A stretch of DNA of 64,000 nt from Mesorhizobium ciceri biovar biserrulae WSM1271 (GCF_000185905.1 NC_014923.1:558001-622000), one strand, 5' to 3'. Numbered from the stretch's first letter, positions 7,603 to 18,410 are shown. Notes: generated from the sequence alone by a model not told the origin. Made by a program: numbers and translations.

Positions 7603-8703
7603 ATGACCATCCACACCATCAAGGCCAGAGGCATTTCGGTTTCGCTCGACCTCACGGTCGGCCACATCGCCGACATGGTCGTCGAGGGCGGTGGGCGGCA
7701 GCTGAAGCCGCTGCATCGCGCGCCCTGGGTCGATGCGAACGAGACGCTGCCGAAAGACCTGCCGGAAGGCACGGTTCGGCTGTCCGGCGATTTTCTCTGC
7801 GCGCCGTTTTCGCGCAGCGATGTCGAGGAAGCGCCGCTGCATGGCTGGCCGGCCAACAGCGCCTGGGATGTCGTCGAAAGTGTCGCGACCGACGATGGCT
7901 GGCGCGCCGTCTACCGCCTGCGGCACGAGGTGATGGGCGCTTCGGTCGACAAGATCCTGACGCTGCACGACGGCCATCCCTTCCTCTACCAGGAGCATGT
8001 ATTTTCCGGCGGTCATGGTGCGATCTCGGTCGCCCATCACCCGATGACGGCCATGACCGGCGGCGGCAGGCTGGCCTTTTCGCCGAAGCGTTTTGCCGCG
8101 ACGCTGGACGATCCGCTGGAGCCCGATCCCGCACGCGGCCGCTTCATGCTCGCCTATCCGGCGCGCTCCACCGATCTCGGCCATTTTCCCGCCGCCGGCG
8201 GCGGCACGCTCGACCTGACGGAATACCGCATGGATGACCGCCGCGAGGATTTCATCACGCTGGTCGAAGCCGACCATGGCGGGCCGGGATGGACCGCGCT
8301 TGCACGACAGGCCGAGGACGATCTGGTGCTGGTGCTGAAGAACCCGGCCGAACTGCCAATCACCATGCTGTGGTTCAGCAATGGCGGGCGCGACTACGCC
8401 CCATGGAGCGGCCGCCACCTTGGCGTGCTCGGCATCGAGGATGGCCGCGCTGCCGTCGGCCATGCCGCCTCGATCGGCGACAACTGGCTGAAGCGCGAAG
8501 GGGTGGCGACCGCTTTTGCGCTGGGCGAAGGCCAAAGCGTGTCCTTTCGCCACGTCATCGGCGTCCTGCCGCTGTCGGGCGGCGAGCCGCCGCGGGACGT
8601 CATGACGGCGGATGGCCGCATGCGGCTGCAAGCCGGTGGTTCGACGCGGGAGGTTCCCTTCGACAGCGATTTCCTGCGCATCGGCCAGCCGCTGGCCTCG
8701 TAG
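7603..8703 (+). CDS. aldose 1-epimerase-like protein
   Basis: This 366-residue protein has the galactose mutarotase fold, which interconverts alpha and beta anomers of sugars or related compounds. Family traits include the LSGDFLCAPF segment near 60-70, the PLHGWPAN segment near 78-85 with its His, and the FLYQEHVF strand near 127-134. Because the active-site details differ from GalM, the substrate may not be galactose. I chose the ATG at 7603 because MTIHTIKARG matches a normal family N-terminus. The frame is open for 19 more codons. A kinase gene follows 110 bases later. Confidence 0.75.
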   Translation: MTIHTIKARGISVSLDLTVGHIADMVVEGGGRQLKPLHRAPWVDANETLPKDLPEGTVRLSGDFLCAPFSRSDVEEAPLHGWPANSAWDVVESVATDDGWRAVYRLRHEVMGASVDKILTLHDGHPFLYQEHVFSGGHGAISVAHHPMTAMTGGGRLAFSPKRFAATLDDPLEPDPARGRFMLAYPARSTDLGHFPAAGGGTLDLTEYRMDDRREDFITLVEADHGGPGWTALARQAEDDLVLVLKNPAELPITMLWFSNGGRDYAPWSGRHLGVLGIEDGRAAVGHAASIGDNWLKREGVATAFALGEGQSVSFRHVIGVLPLSGGEPPRDVMTADGRMRLQAGGSTREVPFDSDFLRIGQPLAS

Positions 8704-8813
8704 GTGTGATTGCGCGGCCGCAGGGTTTGAAATTTCCCTGAACTGTCGCCAAGATGTGGCCGAAATCATCATGCGGAACATGGTGGATCTGAAGCTCTGC
8801 CAGAGAGGCTCTC

Positions 8814-9434
8814 ATGTCCGAAATCGCCCATCTCGCCGCCACCATCTTCAAGCGTGCCGGCAAGGCAAACCGCTTCATCGTCGCCATTGCCGGTCCACCG
8901 GGCGCCGGCAAGTCGACGCTGTCGGCAAGGCTGCATGAACTGCTGCCCGAAGGTGCAGCGGAGGTCGTACCGATGGACGGCTTCCACTATGACGACGCCG
9001 TGCTCGAGCGGCGCGGTCTGCGCGCGCGCAAGGGCGCGCCGGAAACCTTCGACTTTGCCGGTTTTGAGGCCTTGCTGAAGCGTATCCGTGCCGGTGAACC
9101 CGACATCGCCATTCCGGTCTTCGACCGCAGCATGGAACTGTCGCGCGCCGCAGCCTCGATCGTCGCCACAGAAACCAAGTTCATCCTGGTCGAAGGCAAT
9201 TACCTGCTGCTCGACGAAGAGCCGTGGTCGCGGCTGGCGCCGCTGTTCGATTTCTCGATCTTCGTCGACGTGCCGCGCAACGAGCTCGAGCGCCGCCTGA
9301 TGGAGCGCTGGCACGAGCATGGCCGCTCCGATGAAGATGCGCGCGCCTGGATCGCTTCCAACGACCTGCCCAACATCGAGCGCGTGCTCGCGCGGCGCAG
9401 TGCCGCCGATCTGGTGATCGGCCTTTCCGCTTGA
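8814..9434 (+). CDS. P-loop kinase of the uridine kinase/phosphoribulokinase type (FrcK-like)
   Basis: This 206-residue nucleoside-triphosphate-binding protein has a Walker A motif, GPPGAGKS at 27-34. PMDGFHYDDAVLERRG at 53-68 is the substrate-binding segment of the pantothenate kinase/uridine kinase superfamily, and LVEGNYLLLDEEPW near 126-139 is the Walker B-like strand. Proteins of this length and layout include FrcK, encoded with the fructose importer of Sinorhizobium. No importer lies beside it here, so the substrate is open. GAGAGGC lies before the ATG. Confidence 0.8.
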   Translation: MSEIAHLAATIFKRAGKANRFIVAIAGPPGAGKSTLSARLHELLPEGAAEVVPMDGFHYDDAVLERRGLRARKGAPETFDFAGFEALLKRIRAGEPDIAIPVFDRSMELSRAAASIVATETKFILVEGNYLLLDEEPWSRLAPLFDFSIFVDVPRNELERRLMERWHEHGRSDEDARAWIASNDLPNIERVLARRSAADLVIGLSA

Positions 9435-9519
9435 TTCGACGGATTGTGCAAGGGGAACCTTAAGACTTTCAGGCCGTTATCCCGACACGACAATTGTGCC
9501 AAAAGAGGGATTCGGTCCA

Positions 9520-9867
9520 ATGGCAACCAAGGCAAAAAAGCCTGCGCCCGCCAAGGGCAAGGCGACCCAATCCAAAACCGGCGCCGGCCCGGCAATGACA
9601 GGCCGTTCCAAGGACGCCAAGCCGGCTTTCGGCAAGGCAGCGCCGAAGAAAGTGGTGCCAGCCGCAGCGAAAGCCGCGCCAAAAGCCGCAAAGCCGAAGA
9701 AGCCCGCGAGTTCCAGCGACTCCTTAGGCGGCAGTGCGATGCGCACGGCCAAGGCCACGGCCAACGTCGCTGCCGGCGCGGTCATGGTCGCCGCCCGAGG
9801 TGCTGCGTCGCTCGCTGCTTCCGTCATGGGCAAAGGCGGTTCGAAAGCCAAAGCGAAGGCGAAATAG
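9520..9867 (+). CDS. Lys/Ala/Pro-rich basic protein, histone H1-like composition
   Basis: This 115-residue protein is dominated by Lys, Ala and Pro up to about residue 68, in a pattern like AAPKAAKPKK. A helix-prone Ala-rich segment follows (MRTAKATANVAAGAVMVAAR), and then a basic tail (SKAKAKAK). The composition resembles bacterial histone H1-like, DNA-binding proteins, but no defined domain is visible and the role is inferred only from charge. AGAGGGA precedes the ATG by about 9 bases, which is better than the earlier frame start at 9496. It converges on the glutathione transferase gene with a 23-bp gap. Confidence 0.65.
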   Translation: MATKAKKPAPAKGKATQSKTGAGPAMTGRSKDAKPAFGKAAPKKVVPAAAKAAPKAAKPKKPASSSDSLGGSAMRTAKATANVAAGAVMVAARGAASLAASVMGKGGSKAKAKAK

Positions 9868-9890
9868 CCGCGCTTCGGAGGCTGGTTTTG

Positions 9891-10595
9891 CTATCCCTTG
9901 GCCGGGACGGTCAGGCCTTTTTGCACCGCCGGCCGCGCCAGGCCGCGCTCCAGCCATGTTCCCAGATGGGCGAAATCGTCAAAGCCGACGAGTTCGCGCG
10001 CTTCGTAGAATCCGATCAGGTTGCGCACCCAACCGAGCAGCGAGATGTCGGCGATGGTGTAGTCATTGCCCATGATCCACTTGCGCCCTTTCAGCCGGCC
10101 GTCGAGCACGCCGAGCAGTCGCTTTGACTCGTCGCGATAGCGCTCCAGAGGGCGTTTGTCGGCGATTTCGCGGCCGGCGAATTTGTGGAAGAAGCCGACC
10201 TGGCCGAACATCGGCCCGACCGAGGCCATCTGGAAGAACACCCACTGGATGGTCTCGTAGCGGCGCGCGCCATCAATGGGCATGAGCAGGCCGGTCTTTT
10301 CAGCAAGGTAGAGCAGGATGGCGCCGGATTCGAACAGGCCGATCGGCTGGCCGTCCGGGCCGTTGGGATCGATGATCGCCGGTATCTTGCCGTTGGGATT
10401 GAGCGACAGGAATTCCGGTGTCCAGCTTTCGTTCTGGCCGATGTTGACCCAATGCGGCTCGTAAGGAAGGCCGAGTTCCTCCAGGGCGATCGATATCTTC
10501 ACCCCGTTCGGCGTTGTCGCCGAATAGAGCTGGAGCTGGTCCGGATGCTTGGCCGGCCAACGCGTTGCGATCGGAAAGGCGGACAGGTCTGCCAT
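9891..10595 (-). CDS. glutathione S-transferase, YfcG/Ure2p type
   Basis: This 234-residue cytosolic enzyme of the Nu class is expected to act as a disulfide-bond reductase or peroxidase with glutathione. The N-terminal thioredoxin fold carries the ATTPNG motif (residues 26-31), in which Thr and Asn bind glutathione in YfcG. The LFESGAILLYLAEKTG segment contains the glutathione-binding ESGAI. The helical C-terminal domain contains GNDYTIADIS, the N-capping box. The length is normal for the family, and AGGAG sits upstream of the ATG. No obvious operon partner is present. Confidence 0.9.
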   Translation of the reverse strand: MADLSAFPIATRWPAKHPDQLQLYSATTPNGVKISIALEELGLPYEPHWVNIGQNESWTPEFLSLNPNGKIPAIIDPNGPDGQPIGLFESGAILLYLAEKTGLLMPIDGARRYETIQWVFFQMASVGPMFGQVGFFHKFAGREIADKRPLERYRDESKRLLGVLDGRLKGRKWIMGNDYTIADISLLGWVRNLIGFYEARELVGFDDFAHLGTWLERGLARPAVQKGLTVPAKG

Positions 10596-10758
10596 GGAAA
10601 CTCCTGGATGAGGATTCGCGCCGAGCGGCGCGGTTTTGGCGGGTCGGCCAAGGATTAGACGCGGCGCACGGCACGATCAATATGGCGGCGAAGGGTTTCA
10701 TCGTGCACGGACAGTCAACGGAATGGCCGGCCTGGGGCAGATCCGCCCGCCCCCTAGA

Positions 10759-11967
10759 TCAGACAGCCTTGAAGGCCAGCACGGCATTGGTGCCGCCGAA
10801 CGCGAAGCCGTTGCTGATCGCGGCGCGCACCTTGCGCTCGCGCGGCACATTCGGCGTGACGTCGAGGTCGCAATCGGGATCGGGCTCACGAAAATTGGCC
10901 GTCGGCGGCACGATGCCTTCGCGGATCGCCATCACGCAGGCGATCATCTCCAGCGCACCCGATGCGCCGAGGCAGTGGGCATGCATCGACTTGGTCGACG
11001 ACACCGAAAGCTTGTAGGCATGGTCGCCGAAGACGCGCTTGATCGCTGCCGTCTCGATCTGGTCGTTGGCCTTGGTGCCGGTGCCATGGGCATTGAGGTA
11101 GTCGACATCCTCGGGATTGAAGCCGGCATCGGCGAGGCAGGCGCGCATGGCCGCCGTCGGCCCTTCGACGGTCGGCGCGACAATGTCGGAGGCGTCGGCG
11201 GAGAGGCCGGCGCCGGCGACCTCGGCAAGGATGGTGGCGCCGCGCGCCATGGCGTGCTCGTACGTCTCCAGGACCGCCATGCCGGCGCCCTCGCCGAGCG
11301 ACAGTCCCTGGCGGTCGGCCGAGAATGGGCGGCAGGTGTCGGGCGCCAGCACGCGCAGTGCTTCCCAGCCCTTCAGGATGCCCCAGACCAGCGGCGCATC
11401 GGTGCCGCCGGCGACCATCACGTCGGCGCGGCCAAGCCTGATCTGGTCGACGGCCGAGGCGATGGCGTGGTTGGACGATGAGCAGGCCGAGGTGACGCCG
11501 AAGACCGGGCCGCGCAGGCCCAGATTCATGCTGACGTGGCCGGAGGCCGCGCTTGGCATGACCTTTGGCACGGTGAAGATGCCGGCGCGGTTCTTGCCCT
11601 CGACCAGGATGGCGCGATAGCTCTCCTCGATCGCCTCCCAGCCGCAGACGCCGACACCGACGACGGTGCCCATCCGATAAGTGGTGGCTTCATTCGAAAC
11701 CAGGCCGGCGTGCTGCATGGCTTCCCTGGCTGCGATCGTCGCCAGCAGGCTGAAGCGGTCCATCGACACGGTCTGCTTGCGGTCGATGCCGTGATCGGGA
11801 AGCGTCTTGATTTCGCAGCCGACCTTGACCTTCAAATCATGCAGTTGGGGACTTGTGATCTGGCCTATGGCCGAGCGGCCGGCGCGCATCTCATTCCAGA
11901 TCGCGGGCGCGCTGGTGCCGAGCCCGCAAATGCCGCCCATGCCGGTGATGACAACGCGCTGCCGCAT
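10759..11967 (-). CDS. beta-ketoacyl-ACP synthase, NodE-like
   Basis: This 402-residue condensing enzyme elongates an acyl chain on an acyl carrier protein. The Cys-His-His triad is complete: Cys162 ([12 protein letters not shown]), His294 (LNAHGTGTK) and His331 ([13 protein letters not shown]), with Lys326. The sequence closely recalls the nodulation protein NodE in [31 protein letters not shown] and the unusual HAHCLGA, where ordinary FabF has TGHLLGA. It starts 5 bases after the stop of the NodF-like carrier protein. No other nod gene or nod box is in the window, so a housekeeping or lipid role is as likely as a nodulation role. Confidence 0.88.
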   Translation of the reverse strand: MRQRVVITGMGGICGLGTSAPAIWNEMRAGRSAIGQITSPQLHDLKVKVGCEIKTLPDHGIDRKQTVSMDRFSLLATIAAREAMQHAGLVSNEATTYRMGTVVGVGVCGWEAIEESYRAILVEGKNRAGIFTVPKVMPSAASGHVSMNLGLRGPVFGVTSACSSSNHAIASAVDQIRLGRADVMVAGGTDAPLVWGILKGWEALRVLAPDTCRPFSADRQGLSLGEGAGMAVLETYEHAMARGATILAEVAGAGLSADASDIVAPTVEGPTAAMRACLADAGFNPEDVDYLNAHGTGTKANDQIETAAIKRVFGDHAYKLSVSSTKSMHAHCLGASGALEMIACVMAIREGIVPPTANFREPDPDCDLDVTPNVPRERKVRAAISNGFAFGGTNAVLAFKAV

Positions 11968-11972
11968 TCAGT

Positions 11973-12227
11973 TCAGGCTTTTTTCGCGATCAGCGCGCGC
12001 ACAGCTTCGACCATGTCGCCGACGTTCTTCAGATTGCTCCAGGCGTCGACCGTGTTCATCTCGATCTCGATGCCATACTCTTCCTCAAGATCGAAGATAA
12101 TCTCCGTCAGCTCGAGCGAATGGATGCCAAGCGAGGTCAATTCGGTGGTGGTGGTGATTTCTTCGCCGCCCGGCTCGGCATGAGCCTTGATCTTCGCGAT
12201 GATATCCGTTGCCAGCTGGTCGGCCAT
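11973..12227 (-). CDS. acyl carrier protein, NodF-like, with HSL instead of DSL
   Basis: This 84-residue carrier protein resembles NodF at its start (MADQL), in TELTSLG and in EIEMNTVDAWSNL. Ser37 is in the position that accepts 4'-phosphopantetheine, but the preceding residue is His36 (codon CAT) where almost all carrier proteins have Asp. It is the first gene of a two-gene operon with the NodE-like synthase. GGGAAGGAA lies just before the ATG. A possible promoter (TTGCTT, 16 bases, CTATAG; 12387 down to 12360 on the minus strand) lies about 130 bases upstream, in the region shared with divergent ureD. Confidence 0.88.
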   Translation of the reverse strand: MADQLATDIIAKIKAHAEPGGEEITTTTELTSLGIHSLELTEIIFDLEEEYGIEIEMNTVDAWSNLKNVGDMVEAVRALIAKKA

Positions 12228-12442
12228 TCGGTTCCTTCCCCACTATCTCGCGTTTCCCGACGCCGACTGAGCAGCGCCCCTTTTTCTCCTGGTATCAAGC
12301 CGCCGTCGTCGTTTAATACCCCCGCCAAGCGCAGCATGACCGTACCAAGGTGGTTCCCTCTATAGAAACCGAAACGTTGTCAAGCAACAAGCTATATCGA
12401 ACTCCATATCGACAAAGCCGCCGGAGTGCTTAACGTGCAGGC

Positions 12443-13276
12443 ATGGATATGGGCGAACATGGCGGGATTTCGACGCAGCGCGTTGCGGGCGTGGCGCGGC
12501 TTTCCTGTGCGCTTGGCGAGGGCCGCACGCGCCTGCGGCGCCTCTATCAGGACGGCGCCGCCAAGATAAGAATGCCGGCCGTCTCGGCCGATCCGCTCGA
12601 AGCGGTGCTGATCAACACCGCCGGCGGAATGACGGGCGGCGACCGTATCGCCTGGGACGTGAATGTCGGCGCGGCCGCTTCGGCATCGATCACCACGCAG
12701 GCCTGCGAGAAGATCTACCGGGCGGCATCCGACCATGCCGAAGTGCGGGTCAATTTGTCGGTAGGCGAAAACGGCCGCATCGCCTGGCTGCCGCAGGAAA
12801 CCATCGTCTTCGACCGGGCGGCCTTTGCCCGCACGCTCGACGTCGAGCTTGCCGTCGGCGCCGAGGCGCTGGTGCTGGAAGCCGCCGTCTTCGGCCGCCT
12901 GGCGATGGGCGAACGCGCCACGCAGGGCAACTTCCATGACCGCTGGCGTGTGCGTCAGGATGGCGCCCTCGTTCATGCCGAGGATTTCCGCATCGGGCCC
13001 GATATCGCCGCAACGCTCGATCGCCCGGCGGTTGCCGGCGGCGCGATCGCGGTGGCGACATTGCTTCTGGTGTCGCCGCGCGCCGAAGCCCTGCTCGATC
13101 CGGTTCTGGAGATCGTCGGCGACCAGGGCAGCGCCAGCGCCTGGCGCGTGAAGAAATCTGGCAAGCTTCTTGCGAGGCTCTACGCCGGGGATGGCTACCG
13201 GCTGCGCCAGCGGCTGGTTCCACTCGTCGAATTGCTCAACGGAAGGGCGGGGTTGCCCAAATTATGGTCACTATAG
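12443..13276 (+). CDS. ureD: urease accessory protein UreD (UreH)
   Basis: UreD is the scaffold that binds apo-urease and, with UreF and UreG, delivers nickel to the active site. The 277-residue length is normal. Family segments include [13 protein letters not shown] at about 55-67, [11 protein letters not shown] at about 80-90 and [12 protein letters not shown] at about 115-126. It opens the urease cluster, diverges from the NodF-like gene, and is followed by ureA after 28 bases. The first ATG (12443) is used here. An ATG two codons later is also possible. Confidence 0.95.
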   Translation: MDMGEHGGISTQRVAGVARLSCALGEGRTRLRRLYQDGAAKIRMPAVSADPLEAVLINTAGGMTGGDRIAWDVNVGAAASASITTQACEKIYRAASDHAEVRVNLSVGENGRIAWLPQETIVFDRAAFARTLDVELAVGAEALVLEAAVFGRLAMGERATQGNFHDRWRVRQDGALVHAEDFRIGPDIAATLDRPAVAGGAIAVATLLLVSPRAEALLDPVLEIVGDQGSASAWRVKKSGKLLARLYAGDGYRLRQRLVPLVELLNGRAGLPKLWSL

Positions 13277-13304
13277 GCCTGCCTCTACCAATCCAGGGAA
13301 ACGC

Positions 13305-13607
13305 ATGAACCTGACGCCGAGGGAAAAGGACAAGCTGCTGATCGCCATGGCGGCGATGGTGGCGCGCAAGCGGCTCGAACGCGGCGTCAAGCTCAACCAT
13401 CCGGAAGCGATTGCGCTGATCACCGATTTCGTCGTCGAAGGCGCCCGCGACGGCCGTCCGGTTGCCGAACTGATGGAAGCCGGCGCTCATGTCGTCAGCC
13501 GCGCGCAAGTCATGGAAGGCATCGCCGAGATGATCCATGACGTGCAGGTCGAGGCGACGTTTCCCGACGGCACCAAGCTGGTGACCGTGCACGAACCGAT
13601 CCGTTGA
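13305..13607 (+). CDS. ureA: urease gamma subunit
   Basis: This 100-residue subunit is the smallest part of the (UreABC)3 urease trimer. The whole length matches the family, starting [13 protein letters not shown] and including [20 protein letters not shown] and the C-terminal [14 protein letters not shown]. The frame is open upstream into ureD, but the ATG at 13305 gives exactly the family length. It lies 28 bases after ureD and 10 bases before the DUF1272 gene, consistent with one transcript. Confidence 0.97.
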   Translation: MNLTPREKDKLLIAMAAMVARKRLERGVKLNHPEAIALITDFVVEGARDGRPVAELMEAGAHVVSRAQVMEGIAEMIHDVQVEATFPDGTKLVTVHEPIR

Positions 13608-13617
13608 GGAGGACAGG

Positions 13618-13872
13618 ATGCTGGAGCTGCGTCCCAACTGCGAATGCTGCGACAAGGACCTGCCGCCCGAGGCGACGGATGCGCTGATCTGCACCTTCGA
13701 GTGCACCTTTTGCGCCGGATGCGTGGAACAGGTGTTGGGCGGCATCTGCCCCAATTGCGGCGGTGGTTTTTCGGCGCGGCCGATCCGCCCGGCAGCGATG
13801 CTGAAGAAATATCCGGCGTCAGCCAAACGCGTTCTCAAGGCCGAAGGCTGCGGCCCCCGCAAGGCGGCGTGA
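13618..13872 (+). CDS. DUF1272 cysteine-rich protein
   Basis: This 84-residue protein of the DUF1272 family has no known function. Nine cysteines (8, 10, 11, 25, 29, 32, 35, 44, 47) lie in the first 47 residues and suggest zinc or another metal site, in the pattern CxCC, CxxxCxxCxxC and CxxC. The C-terminal part is basic. It sits between ureA and ureJ with short gaps, and GAGGAGGACAGG overlaps its start. A link to metal handling for urease is conceivable from position but not shown. Confidence 0.85.
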   Translation: MLELRPNCECCDKDLPPEATDALICTFECTFCAGCVEQVLGGICPNCGGGFSARPIRPAAMLKKYPASAKRVLKAEGCGPRKAA

Positions 13873-13905
13873 ACACCAGACCGAGCAAAACGAAAGGCAA
13901 ACAGA

Positions 13906-14493
13906 ATGATATCCGCCAAACGCCTCTGCCTGTCGGCGATCCTGCTGCTGGCCGCCGCCCTGCCGGCCTATGCCCATGTCGGCCTGGGTACCACCTCCTC
14001 CTTCACGGCCGGCTTCATGCACCCGCTCTCCGGCCTCGATCACATGACGGTGATGATCGCGGTCGGGCTGTGGGCGGCGCTCAAGGGCGGCAAGGCGGTT
14101 CTTGCCTGGCCGGCTGCCTTTGTCGGCGTCATGCTGGTCGGCGGCGCGCTGGGCATGCTGCATATGCCGCTGCCCTTCGTCGAACCGGGCATACTGGCAT
14201 CGGTCGTGACACTCGGACTGCTGGTGGCGCTGGCGATCGATCTGCCGGTCTCGGCCGGCGTCGCCATCATCGGCCTGTTCGCACTTTTCCACGGCCACGC
14301 GCATGGCACCGAGGTGCCGGAGAATGCCGGCGGGCTTGAATACATGGCCGGCTTTGCCATCGCCACGCTGTTGCTGCATGCCACCGGCATCGCCGCCGGT
14401 CTCGGTCTCGGCATCCGGTTTCGTGGCCTGGCCCGCGCTGCCGGTGCCGCCTGCGCGGCGATCGGCATCGGTCTCGCCTTCGGCATCGTGTGA
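13906..14493 (+). CDS. ureJ: HupE/UreJ-family membrane protein, probable nickel permease
   Basis: This 195-residue protein of the HupE/UreJ family occurs in hydrogenase and urease clusters, and some members transport nickel. It has a cleavable-looking signal (ending PAYAHVG at about 18-24) and about six hydrophobic segments. The family motif [19 protein letters not shown] starts near residue 38, and HGHAHGTE lies near 125-132. It is flanked by ureA/DUF1272 and ureB, so its task is probably to supply nickel for the urease centre. Transport itself is inferred from the family. Confidence 0.9.
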   Translation: MISAKRLCLSAILLLAAALPAYAHVGLGTTSSFTAGFMHPLSGLDHMTVMIAVGLWAALKGGKAVLAWPAAFVGVMLVGGALGMLHMPLPFVEPGILASVVTLGLLVALAIDLPVSAGVAIIGLFALFHGHAHGTEVPENAGGLEYMAGFAIATLLLHATGIAAGLGLGIRFRGLARAAGAACAAIGIGLAFGIV

Positions 14494-14501
14494 GGGTGAC
14501 C

Positions 14502-14807
14502 ATGATCCCCGGTGAAATCATCACGGTGGGCGGCGACATCGAGCTCAACAAGGGCCTGCAGACCGTCACCCTGAAAGTCGCCAACAGCGGCGACCGGCCG
14601 ATCCAGGTCGGCAGCCACTACCATTTCTTCGAAACCAATGAGGGGCTGAAATTCGACCGCGAACGGGCGCGTGGCATGCGCCTCGACATTGCCGCGGGCA
14701 CGGCCATGCGCTTCGAGCCGGGCCAGGAGCGCGACGTCACGCTGGTGCCGCTCGGCGGGAAGCGCGAGGTCTACGGATTTCAGCAGAAGGTGATGGGCAA
14801 GCTGTGA
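14502..14807 (+). CDS. ureB: urease beta subunit
   Basis: This 101-residue urease subunit begins [16 protein letters not shown]. The [17 protein letters not shown] and [18 protein letters not shown] segments are diagnostic. The ATG at 14502 follows ureJ by 8 bases, with GAGGGTGA upstream. A GTG four codons earlier also opens the frame but overlaps ureJ. The usual next gene, ureC, is displaced by about 1.2 kb containing two genes on the other strand. Confidence 0.97.
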   Translation: MIPGEIITVGGDIELNKGLQTVTLKVANSGDRPIQVGSHYHFFETNEGLKFDRERARGMRLDIAAGTAMRFEPGQERDVTLVPLGGKREVYGFQQKVMGKL

Positions 14808-14827
14808 AATCTTCCGGCGCGCTCAGC

Positions 14828-15316
14828 TCAGTTCGATGGCTTGGCCGCGGCGTAGATGACGATCTTTCCGGGATTGTCGAATTCGACGGCGAGGACATCC
14901 TGCGCCTGCACGCGCCGCGATTCGATGGCGTTGAACAGCAGCGCGTTGGCCTCGATCTCCTTGCGCAGCTCCGTAATGTCGTCCTGATGCTGCTTGACCT
15001 TGGCCTCGATCTCCGGCGGCGGGCCGCCTTCGCTGCGCGCGGCGTCGGTGAGGAACACGATGTCGACCTTGTCGAGCTTGGATGTCTTGCGCACCGTGCC
15101 GATGTTTTCACGCGTGCGGTCGATCGCCGTGTTGACGTTGCCGGCCTCAGTGTTGGCCTTGGCCTCTTCCTGCTTGACCTGCGAGCCAACGATGCGATTG
15201 ACGGTCTCCGTGCTTTCCAGTCCTTGCGCCTTCAGTCCGGCAGCAGGACCAGCCGCCGCCAGGAACGCCACGGCGGCGACTGCCTGCATTCTGGTCGAGA
15301 AAGAAGAGATCGCCAT
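14828..15316 (-). CDS. exported protein of unknown function
   Basis: This 162-residue protein is not recognised. Its N-terminal hydrophobic stretch (about 9-29) looks like a signal peptide, so it should be periplasmic. The mature part is hydrophilic and helical, with EIEAKVKQHQDDITELRKEIEANALLFN predicted as a short coiled coil, then a short strand-like end. It faces against the urease genes, between ureB and ureC, with 20 bases to the ureB stop. The next minus-strand gene is also exported, and the two may be unrelated to urease. Confidence 0.75.
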   Translation of the reverse strand: MAISSFSTRMQAVAAVAFLAAAGPAAGLKAQGLESTETVNRIVGSQVKQEEAKANTEAGNVNTAIDRTRENIGTVRKTSKLDKVDIVFLTDAARSEGGPPPEIEAKVKQHQDDITELRKEIEANALLFNAIESRRVQAQDVLAVEFDNPGKIVIYAAAKPSN

Positions 15317-15445
15317 CGCTCGCTCCTGAGAGAAATCGTTTCGGGGCGCGGGTTAGCGCGAAAAGAACAAAACGAATCCGGCCCGGCGAAGGTTCCTTTC
15401 CCGATGCGGCCGGCCGGCCGGATGCCGGCCCGCCATGCCGTGGCG

Positions 15446-15829
15446 TTAGCTCGCCTTCTTGGTGATCAGGGTCAGTGCGCCATTGGGTTCCATACTGGCT
15501 GCGACCACCTGCGCCGAGGTCATTCCCTTGGCTTCGAGCGCCGACTTGACCTTGGGTGTGGCGTCGATCGAGCTGCGCAGTTTCTTCAAGCCGTCATCGC
15601 CGCGCTGGGCGATCACCTGGTTGACCTGCGTCTGGGTGTCCTTTGGCAGCTCCGTGATGTCGACGATGTTGACGCTCTGGATCGTCGGAACGGCCGGCTG
15701 AGCCTGGGGCGTGGCTGGAGCAGGCGTTGCCGGCGCCGGAGCGGGCTGTGGCGCGGGTTGCTGCTGGGCACTGGCGGCGCCCGCCAGCATCAGGCTGGCT
15801 GCGGCGGCAAGAACTATCGTTTTGCGCAT
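15446..15829 (-). CDS. small exported protein with a Pro/Ala/Gln-rich linker
   Basis: This 127-residue protein is not recognised. A clear signal peptide (residues 1-21, ending AGAASA) is followed by a low-complexity stretch of Gln, Pro and Ala (22-47). A compact 80-residue domain follows, with VNIVDITELP and a helical DDGLKKLRSSIDATPKVKSALEAKG pattern. It is encoded opposite to the urease genes, upstream of ureC, with 129 bases to the previous minus-strand gene. It probably works in the periplasm. Confidence 0.75.
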   Translation of the reverse strand: MRKTIVLAAAASLMLAGAASAQQQPAPQPAPAPATPAPATPQAQPAVPTIQSVNIVDITELPKDTQTQVNQVIAQRGDDGLKKLRSSIDATPKVKSALEAKGMTSAQVVAASMEPNGALTLITKKAS

Positions 15830-16011
15830 GGATTTTCCTTTCCATCGATTGGCAAACGGTCGGTCTGGGGTGACCCCCTAACCTCAACCGCCAAATGGGA
15901 TCAGAAGGTGTCGCCCAGCAGGTCATTGCGTGACCATAGGATGGCAGCAATGTGCAGCCGCGCTTCAATCCAACCGCATTTCGGCAAACCGCATTTCGGG
16001 AGCAATCGCTG

Positions 16012-17724
<1,713 letters not shown>

Positions 17725-17816
17725 AGCGGCGCTTCCACCGGGCGAGCATTATCCGTTGCAGCCCTTGGTGGAAGGCAGCACTATGCGGCCAACCAACAGC
17801 TGCATTGTGATCGAGC

Positions 17817-18410
17817 ATGACCACCGAAATCGCTTCCGCCCACGACATCTTCCCGCACATCCGCATCGTCATGGGCATGGTGATCGGGCTTGGTGTCGCC
17901 CGCCTGCTGTCGGGGGTGGCGCGCATCGTCCAGCATCCCGGCCAGTACAAGCTCTATACCGTGCATCTGGCCTGGGTCGTCTCGGTGCTCCTGATGCTGG
18001 TGCATTTCTGGTGGTGGGAGTTCGGCCTCTACGCCGTCGAGACCTGGACCTTCGGCAAATATTTGTTCATCATTTTCTACGCGATCACGCTGTTCCTGCT
18101 GTGCGCGCTTTTGTTTCCCGATTCGATGCTGGACTACACCAGCTACGAGGATTTCTTCTATTCGCGCCGGGCGTGGTTCTTCGGCCTGCTGGCGGCGACC
18201 TATCTGCTCGACGTGGTCGACACGCTGCTGAAGGGTCCGGAGCATTTCGCCCGCTTCGGCAGCGAGTATCTGTTCCGCACGCCGGTCTTCGTCGCGCTCT
18301 GCATCATCGCGATCCTGGTGCGCGACCGCCGCTTCCACATCGCCTTTGTCACGGCGGCGCTTATCTACCAGATATCGTTCATCCTGCGGCTCTTCGACAC
18401 CATCGTCTGA
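17817..18410 (+). CDS. multi-pass membrane protein of unknown function in the urease cluster
   Basis: This 197-residue protein is not recognised. About five to six hydrophobic segments are visible (near 16-36, 48-72, 80-102, 118-137, 153-167 and 172-192), with aromatic-rich HFWWWEFGLYA in the second. It sits between ureC and ureE with gaps of 92 and 159 bases. It may be carried with the cluster without working in it. There are no motifs for transport or catalysis. Confidence 0.75.
   Translation: MTTEIASAHDIFPHIRIVMGMVIGLGVARLLSGVARIVQHPGQYKLYTVHLAWVVSVLLMLVHFWWWEFGLYAVETWTFGKYLFIIFYAITLFLLCALLFPDSMLDYTSYEDFFYSRRAWFFGLLAATYLLDVVDTLLKGPEHFARFGSEYLFRTPVFVALCIIAILVRDRRFHIAFVTAALIYQISFILRLFDTIV

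Noticed and set aside
12228-12442. Possible nod box upstream of the NodF-like gene
   Set aside because: The region has no match to the conserved nod box pattern of about 47 bases. Only a weak sigma-70-like promoter (TTGCTT/CTATAG) is visible, so I do not call nodulation control.
14040-14624. Long minus-strand frame opposite ureJ and ureB
   Set aside because: It is a shadow of real genes in a GC-rich genome, with Arg/Ala/Pro-rich translation and no start signal. Similar long frames opposite ureC, the FAD subunit and the ABC genes were rejected for the same reason.
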